64,000 nucleotides of DNA from assembly GCA_942159475.1 (NCBI GenBank), contig OW804097.1:6105685-6169684 (forward strand), in the 5' to 3' direction. The position numbers and the translations under genes were made by a program. Under the pieces are notes generated by a model, which did not search any database, had not been told where the DNA came from, and saw only the letters and a list, made by a program, of their open reading frames with translations. Numbering within the stretch: position 1 is the stretch's first letter; the number at the start of each line of letters is the position of its first letter. Shown here in pieces: positions 9,870-18,956 of the stretch. The DNA comes from Sthenelais limicola (taxonomy: Eukaryota > Annelida > Polychaeta > Phyllodocida > Sigalionidae).

Positions 9870-10735
9870 TGCGGGGATATGAGAGGAGGTGAGGGTGGGG
9901 TGAGCTGGGGTAGGGGTGTGAGAGGAGGTGAGATGGGGTAGGGGTATGAGAGGAGGTGAGATGGGGTAGGGGTATGAGACGAAGTGAGACAGGGGTGAGA
10001 TGGGGTATGGGTATGAGAAGAGGTGAGAGAGGGGTTAGAGTATGAGAGGTGAGAGGGTATTAGAGAAGGTGAGAGAGGGGTGAGATGGGGTAGGGGTATG
10101 AGAAGAGGTAAGAGAGTGGTGAGTTGAAAGACAAGTCAGACCGGTGAAAGTAAAGTTTCTCCGGTCCAACTTTCTGGTGAAATATTTTTTTGAAACATTG
10201 GAGAAACCTTTGGAGGACCGGTGAAAGTTCCTATTCACCAGTCCGACTGTCCAGTGAAAGTTTTAACGTTTTCACCATGTCTGTGAGGGTATGAGAGGAG
10301 GTGAGAGAGGGGTGAGATGGGGTGAGGGTATGAGCGGTGTGAGATGGGGTAGGGGTATGAGAGGAGGTGAGATGGTGTGAGGGTATTAGAGGATGTGAGG
10401 TTATGAGAGGAGGTTGGGAGGGGTGAAATGAGGTGAGTGAGTGGAGTAGGGTGAGATGGAGTGAGGGGGTGGCAATGGAGTAGGGTGAGATGTGATGAGG
10501 GGATGACAAGGGTTGAGTGGACTAGGGTGAGATGGAGTGCAAATATGAGGAGGGTGAGTGGAGTAGGGCTGGGGCAAAATTGGGTAAGGGCACAAGATCG
10601 GGTTAGTTGAGAGGGAGTAGGCTGAGAGGTTATCAGTGGGGTTAGGGGATGAGATGGGATGAGCATAGTAGGAGCGGGGCAAGATAGGGGTGGGGGTGAG
10701 GGGATGAGATGAGGTGAGTGTAATAGAGGGGGTGA
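9870..10735 (+). repeat. G-rich minisatellite (gaggtgagatggggtagggg-type)
   Basis: The sequence is a degenerate tandem array built from variants of gaggtgagatggggtagggg and tatgagag, with units of about 20-30 bp. It spans 9880-10130 and resumes at 10275-10735, interrupted by an unrelated 120-150 bp insert. A related patch lies at 11345-11490. Clustered runs of three or four G with short loops (for example around 9896-9920) make plus-strand G-quadruplex structures plausible. Open frames on the complementary strand are low-complexity artefacts. Confidence 0.8.
10134..10250 (+). mobile_element. Small inverted-repeat insert within the minisatellite
   Basis: It interrupts the G-rich array. The left end (gacaagtcagaccggtgaaa) and the complement of the right end (ggacagtcggactggtgaa) match with few differences, and further ccggtgaaag copies lie inside. 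The size, inverted ends and clean interruption of an unrelated array suggest a very small MITE. A target duplication is not clear in such repetitive flanks. Confidence 0.5.
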
Positions 10736-11344
10736 TCTATGTAGGAACGAATCACCATTTCATATACACATCCATAGCCTTACGATTAATATATATAATT
10801 AAAGGTGCAGAGGTCAAGATCAAGTCTGCTTCTAGTCATATGAGGTACCATCTAGTTGCTAGTGTCATTCTCCTTCACTGGACTTTGTACCATTGTTTGG
10901 GGCGATCGTCAGCATGGCAGATGCGTAGTGGAATGATATAACTTTGCTTTATCATCAAACAATCCTAGAACATCATGAATCCTATTGTTCTTTAGCATCA
11001 AAGTTCCTGAAATCATAAGAAGGCGAACATAATTTATACCTGGGATACGCATCTGGATTGTCATTAGATTTGATTTCATTTTGATTTGAAAATCATTCAT
11101 CTGTCAGAGGGTAGGCATATGTATGAGGTGTGACCAAAGGGTCGACAGGAGTCTATTGACAGGCATCTGGATATAATCCAGTTCTTCCAAAAAGTGACTA
11201 GCTACAATAAGTAAAATAAATAAATTAAGAGAAAAATAACATAAAAATAAAATCAGGCCACAGGTATATAGTCCAGTACAGTACTTAGTACAGCAATTTG
11301 GGTTTACATAAGTGGTCGCAGATATTTTTGGTGTATAATACTTA

Positions 11345-11490
11345 ATAATATGGGGTGAGGGTATAAGATGGGGTAAGTGGAGGAGGGGAGGGGGGGGGAG
11401 ATGGGGTGAGGGTATAAGAGCAAGATGGGTGAAGGTATGAGACAGGGTTAGTGGAGGAGGGTAGGGGCGAGATTGGGTGAGGATATATAC
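11345..11490 (+). repeat. Second G-rich minisatellite patch
   Basis: Variants of atggggtgagggtataagatgg and gtggaggaggg repeat here, related to the 9.9-10.7 kb array and lying about 0.6 kb beyond it. Confidence 0.65.
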
Positions 11491-11721
11491 TGTGATTCTG
11501 AGCCCTGAATAATGATAACAATATTTCTGCAATGACATAGTCATACCTGTCTTTAAATGCAACTTCTTATGGGGAGGTATGTTGCCCTGTTACCCAAGAC
11601 TCTTCTGGCAGTGTTCTGTAGCTGTACAGTGTTGTTATAGCGATTTACTAGTAGTATCAGGAGGCTGCCATATCCGATACCCAGGATCTGATCCCCATCA
11701 ATTAACTTTGGATAGCCACCA

Positions 11722-11770
11722 TCATACTGGTAACAAGTGCAAGATCTTGCCGTTTGGGATATTTTCCCAA
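11722..11770 (-). CDS. Possible terminal exon of an unrecognised minus-strand gene
   Basis: A pyrimidine-rich acceptor (attttcattgcag on the minus strand) precedes this stretch. In the phase left by the exon at 12940-12781 it reads 16 codons and then TGA. The link is plausible but unproven. The peptide is too short to recognise. Confidence 0.3.
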
Positions 11771-12780
11771 CTGCAATGAAAATAATCCAAATATATTAAT
11801 TATGGTTATATAATGTGTGCCAAGAATCTCATTAGATATTTGGCAAAGGTTAAGTGCATAAAGGCAATCGTTAGTAGCAGACAGATAATATTTAAATCTA
11901 AAATCAACCATAATAGAAGTAATTCCTCGGTGTTAGTAGACATAAGAAACATTTTTACCTGGATGTAGCCACCCGAGTGAAAGTAAAATATTGCATCAAT
12001 ATCAATCTATGATATCTATCTAGCAGCAATTTATTATTTAGTATGAGATTTATCTACTCTCCAAAACAATTATTACCAATAGATTAGCAGGGTTTGACAA
12101 GATCGCCCGAGACGTGTTGATTTTGGTGTCGGACAGGTAGGTTTTTAATCTACACGTCTTTTGCATGGGTAGATTTTTGGTCTGACCTTAGTGTACTGTT
12201 TCCTATTTGCAAAGTATTAAATTTGCCCCAGCCCTACCAGCAACAAAAACTATAACATTGATCATTATTTCTTTGAATCTGAGAATTCTTTGAGAGTGAG
12301 AGAAAGAGAAATCAGCATGAATTTTCGGCCAAAAACTCCCTATAGGGTTCAAGGATTCAGCACAATCTTGGTCAAGTTATACCCACTAATAACTTTAGGA
12401 TACCATATATTATTTTAAAATCGATTTCAAAGAACTCATTTCATTACTACAAATTTTAGCTAACATGTTTGTGAGACAAGATGTATAAAACACTATTTTG
12501 TCCCCACTTAAACTAAATAGTAAACAGCCTCCCTTATTAGGTTAAGTCGTAAGCATATATAAATATGTTTATGTACTAGTCAAAATGAGCCAATTTCAAT
12601 GTATCAACTAATAATGGTCAAATCCCAAGCTCCTCGTAAATCAATATTTTGGTGCAATCTTAAATCATATATTAAATTATATTGGTAACTTCATTGGCAA
12701 ATGTAGGGTATTATATATTGGTTAATACTGAAACCCATGTAGGAGAATTTATAGGATGACTTAATATAGTGCCAACTTAC

Positions 12781-12940
12781 CTAAAACTATCCCATACAGG
12801 TGATATGCCTTGAATGACACCTTCCTGTCCATTCCACGATGGTTTAATGACTTTGCGACCATACAATCCTTGATCCGGTTCATCATGTTGGTTGTGTGGC
12901 TTTTGGCATCTTTCCCCCCGACTTGAGTCAATAACTACAC
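12781..12940 (-). CDS. Internal exon of an unrecognised minus-strand gene (160 nt)
   Basis: Read on the minus strand, the exon has a strong acceptor (tttggttttcag) and donor (AG|GTAAGT). It enters at phase 1 and leaves at phase 2, and is open throughout. The peptide is polar, with the segment VIKPSWNGQEGVIQGISP in its second half. The high-quality splice sites and lack of stops make it likely to be a real exon. I do not recognise the family. Neighbouring candidates are a first exon at 16602-16525 and a terminal exon at 11770-11722. At least one linking exon with phase 0 to 1 must be missing between 16.5 and 12.9 kb. Confidence 0.55.
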
Positions 12941-13324
12941 CTGAAAACCAAAGAAGAACATCAGCATTTTGTATATATCTCATTATGGTTATTACATTCA
13001 TATTTTCCATGTACATTATATAATATAACGTAATATCTAGGCTCTAATATCAACAAATTCACACTAACATAGAAAACTACACAGCCATATTCTTACATCA
13101 GTCATGATGGAAATTAAGGACTTTTCAATTGCTTGTAAAATTTCATCTAGATGTACTATTTGACTGAGACTAAGGTCCTAGGCAAGTATACTCTGCCCAG
13201 CCTCAGACAAACAGTCCCTGTATGAGAGTCAAAGAGAGGAGAGCGTGTGAGATAGAGAAATAAGCATAGATTTTCACCCGAAAAATCCCTGTAGTAGTAT
13301 TAATCCAATTGTCGCAAGTAAGAT

Positions 13325-13405
13325 GATGCTTGATAAAGGGAGAGAGAGAGAGAGAGGGGGGGGGGGGTTGACAGAGAGAGAGAAGGGAGAGAGAGGAGAG
13401 TGGGT
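13325..13405 (+). repeat. GA-rich and poly-G low-complexity tract
   Basis: Runs of (ga)n surround a G12 stretch. It is a simple repeat with no coding potential. Confidence 0.8.
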
Positions 13406-13516
13406 GGGACTGGGCCCGGTTTCTCAGTCCTATAACCTATGATTGAACCTATGTTTAACACCTGCTAAACCCAGGTTAAAATAAACCCAGGACACATATA
13501 CTAGTATCACTTTTTT

Positions 13517-13645
13517 GCTTCCATTACCACCCACATCGGTGAAAGAAATGAAGTAAACATCTAGTAAAATCCTCAGACATAAATGAACCAAATTTGATAT
13601 TCTACCCTTCATTTGAAAGCTGTACTTCAAGTTAGAACTAAATCG
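13517..13645 (+). repeat. Dispersed repeat, copy 1 (paired with 16183-16321)
   Basis: The sequence cttccattaccacccacatcgg through actaaatcgagcaagt is closely matched in the same orientation at 16183-16321. Shared landmarks include aacatctagtaaaatc and cccttcatttgaaagct. The copies are about 2.7 kb apart and roughly 80 percent similar by eye. The element class is unknown. Confidence 0.6.
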
Positions 13646-14345
13646 AGCAAGTTGTTTTTCCTGTTTTTCCTGTGTAATTTCTCCAAGTGTGAGTACTACC
13701 GGGGATAGATAGCAGCTTGCACAAACAGACTAAATAATTGATCTATTTGGATTAATGATTTAAATTTCCTTCGCCACAATTATTAAATAATTGTGAGGAA
13801 GGAACATATCAATACTAAATAACATGGAGATTGGTCAAGGTACAATAGCAACAATACAAGAAGTCTCACAAATAAACCTATGATGACAGCAGGCTGAGGT
13901 TAACGAATGAAGGTTAAACGCTGGCCTGGTGGTGAAAAGTCATGAGAAAATGTCATAAAAATCAGGTACTCTCTTTTTATTGTATTTAAGACGATCCTCC
14001 CCTAAATGTCCCAAACTAAAAAGCTGCCAGGTCGCTATGTCCAAAAACCTCTATGGCCAAGTGCTAAATGCAGTTTTGACACCTTTGCTCGTCGCCTCCC
14101 GTCGAGGGGTGGCGGCCGACTGGGTATAAAATATGTTTAACACAGGGAGTGGGGGCAGACAAACTTAAATGAACGTAAAATGAACAAGTGATAAAATAAT
14201 CATGTCTAACTTTTCGTATTCTGGGTTATTTTTTAATCACTTTTGATTGGCATGAAGGCGTGTTTGAGTCATTTAGTATTCAAGTATATTGTAATCATTA
14301 GAGTGATCTTATGATGATCTATTAAAAAATGGCATGGTGGTGGTG

Positions 14346-14420
14346 AGATGGTCACTCTGGAGTGATGACCAGGCTGTGAGGTGACCACTTGTTCACAAGT
14401 AGGTCACCAGTGACCATGCA
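14346..14420 (+). repeat. Nested palindrome around GGTGACC/GGTCACC
   Basis: An inner near-palindrome (ggtgaccacttgt, then acaagtaggtcacc) at about 14381-14409 is enclosed by inverted atggtcact and agtgaccat at the edges. A stem-loop of about 70 nt could form. Another tiny MITE is the simplest reading. Confidence 0.5.
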
Positions 14421-15052
14421 ATATCTAAGATAAGTAAGATGTGCAATGTCTTTATGTCTGCATGACTTTAGAGGAAACATAAAGGTGTTTATATATAAAA
14501 GGACATGCCTTATTCTTTTTTTTGTGTTCATATGCAACCCTTGAGAGAAGCCCATAATCACGGTGACCTAAAACTACAAAAAAATGTAGTGCTATTTCTG
14601 TAATTGTAATAATTAATAAAGGGTTTAGGGATAGTTTTGGACACAAATTATTCAATTGATGATATCAAAAGGAAGGTACAGGGCCAGTAATTTTATCATA
14701 ATCACGGTGACACATAATTACACAATGACAAAGAAATTTACAGAATATTTAAAAGTCAGGAGTGACGTTTCTAAAAGAAATCGTAGCAAAAGGTAGATCG
14801 TTGCTAATATAAAATAGACATGAATATCATTTGTGGGAGCTTCTCCGATTTTTAACTCCATGTTATCCAAAATAACTGAGGAAAGATTTTTTTTAAAAAA
14901 TGGTGAAAAATGCCATGTTTTTGGCTCGTAGAAAAAAGATTCCCATTACAGGTATACAAATATAGGTATCACCCAAAAGGTCTCGGCGAGGCGGATTTAA
15001 AGACTCATTATTTTCAAGTCAATCCAAGGCATGAGAGCATCCAGTAATACTG

Positions 15053-15323
15053 TGCTCGAAAAAACCTATGTTTACTTGCCCGGGGCAAGTAAAAAATGGC
15101 TCAGGGCAAGTACAATTTAATGTTACTTGCCCGAGTGGGCAAGTGGAAATCTCTACGGCCCCGATTTCAAACCCCTGTTGTAATGTCTACTTACAATGAA
15201 ACAAGATACATACAGATCAGTGTTATTTCCTTTATAATTCTGTAAATAAATTTGGGCAAGTGAAAAAGGACGCCGGGCAAGTAAATCTTGGCTGCCACTT
15301 GTTGGTAGGTTTTTTTTCGAGCC
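15053..15323. mobile_element. hAT-like MITE with ACTTGCCC palindromes
   Basis: The ends are inverted: GCTCGAAAAAACCTA on the left and TAGGTTTTTTTTCGAGCCCTG on the right, whose complement begins CAGGGCTCGAAAA as many hAT-like ends do. Inside, four or five copies of the motif acttgccc/gggcaagt lie in both orientations, including ACTTGCCCGGGGCAAGT. An 8-bp target duplication is not clean (agtaata against agtatct). There is no transposase. Confidence 0.55.
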
Positions 15324-16182
15324 CTGAGTATCTAAGGAACAGTCAGCAGACTCAACTGTTGGAGCATTTAAATGACATTTTACGGTTTGGAGCAGCATGG
15401 ATATTCACAAGCATTACCTATATAAAACAACTCGATTAATCATCCAATTTCAAACGAGCTAAATTAAACATTTGATACTAAAACATCTGTTTATATGAGT
15501 ACATCCAAGTCTTCTACCCATAACCTGAATCAAGCTTTAGTTTAATCAGTACAGAAATTAGGTTTTTATCTTATCTTATACGTATTTCGTTTAATATATT
15601 CATTATCATCATACACCATAATAATTACTATATACTTGAATATACACCCCATCCCCGACATAGGCAGCCCACCCCAATCATTCACAAAAACTGCTGGAAA
15701 ACATTTAGTTATCTGTCTATACATCCTGAAGTCATCACAATGGGAATCTCATGATGTATCTTGAATTTAATTGATTTGAAAAACGTTTTCCCCACTGCTT
15801 CTGCTTGTCCAGACCATGATATTCATTATATATGTGGGCCTTTATCAGGTATTACGAAATAGGGATGTCTGTCATTTTGGGTGAAATTATAATATAAAGG
15901 AATAATCCTAGAATAATGGGAGAGAGGAATGACATAAATAACTGTACTATTTGGCCTGTTTCGACATAGAGGCTTTTGGCCATTCCGTCCTGATATTTTT
16001 GTCTATTGAGTCCCACCACCTACCTGTTCATGCTAGCCGCTCTAGGAGGGGAATGTGTAAAAACTTGGCCATAGTGACCCGGCAGCTTTTGGCCATTCAG
16101 CCCGACACCCTTGCGATTATCATACATGCCCAAACCATATTCATAACTTGGGATTGAGGAGAAGGGGGTGACGACTTCCATT

Positions 16183-16321
16183 ATCGCCCACATCGGGTAA
16201 ATTAAGGAAGAGGTAACATCTAGTAAAATCGTCAGGTATTAATGAACGCAATTCGATATTTTAAAACAACCCTTCATTTAAAAGCTTGATTTCAGCTGAG
16301 AACTAAATATAGCAAGTAGAA
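16183..16321 (+). repeat. Dispersed repeat, copy 2
   Basis: This is the direct-orientation partner of 13517-13645. It keeps the cttccattatcgcccacatcgg opening and the aacatctagtaaaatcgtca core. Confidence 0.6.
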
Positions 16322-16524
16322 AGAGAGCAATTGGTGATTATTTTCCGTCATCGGGGACCCCAGGTGTGGGGGAGCACGCAAGCCTCCGGACAAGCCTCCC
16401 TTGGCTCCCTCTGAGGAAGGGCTGGCGGCAGACATGCTGTGTTACCCCATGGCCTTGGGCTTGGGCTTGGCTGTTGTTAGATTTCTAATGGCTTTCTACA
16501 GTATCAATGAACAAAAGTACTTAC

Positions 16525-16602
16525 ACAATATTCCCAGGTGTCCTTTGATGGATGCATGTTCAATTGTGATGTTGGAGACGTGCTGGACTTGGTGAGATTC
16601 AT
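16525..16602 (-). CDS. Possible first coding exon of the unrecognised minus-strand gene
   Basis: On the minus strand an ATG (16602) follows a leader containing gcggcggccatttttt, which looks like a typical animal 5' UTR. Twenty-six codons later there is a consensus donor (TGT|GTAAGT). The peptide is Ser/Thr-rich with the segment MNLTKSSTSPTSQLN. With the exon at 12940-12781 it may form one gene, but the connecting exon was not found. Confidence 0.4.
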
Positions 16603-16866
16603 GGTTAATTTGGTGTATTCCAACGGCAACGTCCGTACGGTAAAAAATAAAAAAATGGCCGCCGCTTGTTCCCCAGCTCAGCTAGTTCAAAACCAGCCAC
16701 TTGGGGCCGCCATGATCAGAGGTTTAGCTAGGCCTAGCTGTCGCCAAGCGTTGCATCATAATTAATTGTGGTGAGTGGAAGTCATGTAAACGACCAGGAA
16801 ATATGTAAGAAAGGCAAAATTGTATACAATTATTTTATTCATCAGTAGGCTACATTTAAATTTGAT

Positions 16867-17981
16867 TTAAAGGCAAACGCTACTATTCACTGCCACGCCC
16901 CCCTTTTCCATATACCAAATACACGGGCATTTTACGTACTATTGCTTTAGCACTGCAGTCTATGAGGAAACGGCCCATTTTTTCATGTTTTATAGTATAA
17001 AACAAACAATTAATGGCTACTCCTACTGTCCCAAAACTTTCTACACATATAGTGCAGGTTATATACTACATATTAAAAGGAAAAAAAACATATGTCATCG
17101 AGTTAGATTTTTTTTTATAGCTGTCTGAAATAGACATGTTTGGGGAACTGAGCTAACTGTGGGTACCCTCAGTTGTACCCATTTAGTATGCAAGTCTATT
17201 GGGAAGTGCTGCATTTTTCTTTCACGGTTTTGGGAATAAAACAAAAATGAAAACTCCTAATGTCCCAAAATTTTCTACACATATAGTGCAGGTAATATTC
17301 TACACATATATAGGGAAAAAAATGTATGTCATCATGCTAAAAAAATAATTGTAGCTGTTTGAAATAGACATGTTTAGGAAACATAGAACACATTGAAACA
17401 GCAGATTTTATGGTTGTCATGCCATGTTTCAAAGCCCCATAATTCATAAACTAGCACGGTGACCCATTATTTTTTTTTCAGTTTTATGAACACACATACT
17501 TCAAGAACCATATACTAAAGAATCAGAAAAATGACATTTAATTTCGATGAGAGAGAAAAAAAATGTTTTTATTAAATTAGTGAAAAAAAAGTGGGTTTTT
17601 TTGAGTTTTTAATTTAAAATTTGCATTTCATATTTTTTGTTTTCAGAATAAAAATAACCATGCATTCTATAAAAAAGAGGCATAGAATTATTGGCAAAAT
17701 AATACTCTCTCTAAAACTGTTAACCTTACTTAAATTGAGGGAATATAAATAGCAAATATGAACTATGAAGTCGAGGTACTCCAAAATGAGCCCCCCTTTT
17801 GATCCTCATTGGTTCTTTTGAGATACCAACTTTTGAAGCACTCTAATTAAAAATTGAGCACGGTGACCCATTGATTTTTTTCCATCTTTATAACCAGAAA
17901 CACTTCAAGAATCAAATTTCAAAGTTTCAGAAAAATGACATTTATTTTGATTTTCCACTAGATAGTAGCGTTTGCCTTTAA
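16867..17981. mobile_element. 1.1-kb TIR element with internal duplications
   Basis: Perfect 20-bp inverted termini (TTAAAGGCAAACGCTACTAT) lie at 16867 and, inverted, end at 17981. The outermost TTAA may be a piggyBac-type target duplication, leaving TIRs that begin AGGCAAACG. The interior is non-coding and holds two local duplications. One is tgtcccaaaactttctacac, repeated around 17027 and 17266 with a long shared context. The other is cacggtgacccatt plus acttcaagaa...aaaaatgacattta, at 17457 and 17860. It is best read as a non-autonomous DNA transposon. Confidence 0.75.
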
Positions 17982-18044
17982 CTGTCCTTTATTCTATTCT
18001 ACTATGGGCCCGTGGCGTCTATAGGCCTAATTAATTATAATAGG

Positions 18045-18448
18045 TGTAGTGATTCGCAGACTCTCGACAATAATAAACAAGTCAACAAGGCAACTCCTAG
18101 TCCGTCTGTTTATTACAGTACCCCCAAGCGGCCCCTAGTCCGTATTCCCCGGACAGGGTAGTGTGTTTACTTACACAACACATCAAGGTGCATAAACACG
18201 GTAAGAAGTATGGCAAGACATACAGTAAAGAGATACATAAGATAAGAATGTTATGGAATAGGTAAACAGAACGGATACTCTATGAGAGTAATAAGGTAAG
18301 AGTTGATATAAGAATATAAGGGTAAATGAGGCATTTAGTGACACACAAGGTATAAATGCAGAGGATCAAACGTAGATCCCTCTGTAGGAATATAAGAGTA
18401 CTAACCCTTTATGGATTGTACCTAGAGGATTATAGTAGAACTACTACA
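18045..18448 (-). repeat. 3' LTR of the Ty3/gypsy element
   Basis: The 404-bp LTR begins TGTAGT and ends ACTACA. On the coding strand an AATAAA (CTGTAATAAACAG) lies about 60 bases before the LTR end. It differs from the other LTR only within a short stretch (tacccccaag here, ttctctcaag there). Confidence 0.96.
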
Positions 18449-18461
18449 ATACCCCCCCCTT
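18449..18461 (-). promoter_or_regulatory. Polypurine tract
   Basis: On the minus strand AAGGGGGGGGTAT directly precedes the 3' LTR. It is the expected primer site for plus-strand DNA synthesis. Confidence 0.85.
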
Positions 18462-18956
18462 AATTTTAGATTTTTAAAAATCCCTTTAGAAAAATCGTAA
18501 TAAAGATCAACACAGTACAAAGTACTAAAAAGGCTTCAAGTGGATAAAAAGAGAATTAACATTGCGGACCTGGAAAATTAAAGTTAAATATAGGTCTTCA
18601 AGGCGACAAAAAGGAGCAGCATAATGGTGTCCTCACGATATAGTTAACAAAATACCAGGTCGCTACATCTCTAGCACATACCACAAAGTAAGAAGAAACA
18701 TAAAAGATACACACAGGAGCATAAGTGTCCTCACTACATAGGATAACAACAGTTGGATAAAGAAAAATTTTCTCATGGAAAATACAATAACCCAAAAGTA
18801 TCCGGAAAATGTAGAAACAAGCTTCTAGTGGAGTATCTAAACATAAGGTAACCAAAGGTTGACAACGCAACAACAAAATAATATTCTTCAAAGGCGAATG
18901 GCAGTTAGAGCATGGAAGAATTTAAAGAATGTTCTCACTGTTCTTTTAGCACAAGC

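Noticed and set aside
10231..10682. Overlapping minus-strand ORFs rich in Ser, Pro, His and Thr
   Set aside because: They are low-complexity translations of the G-rich minisatellite in three frames.
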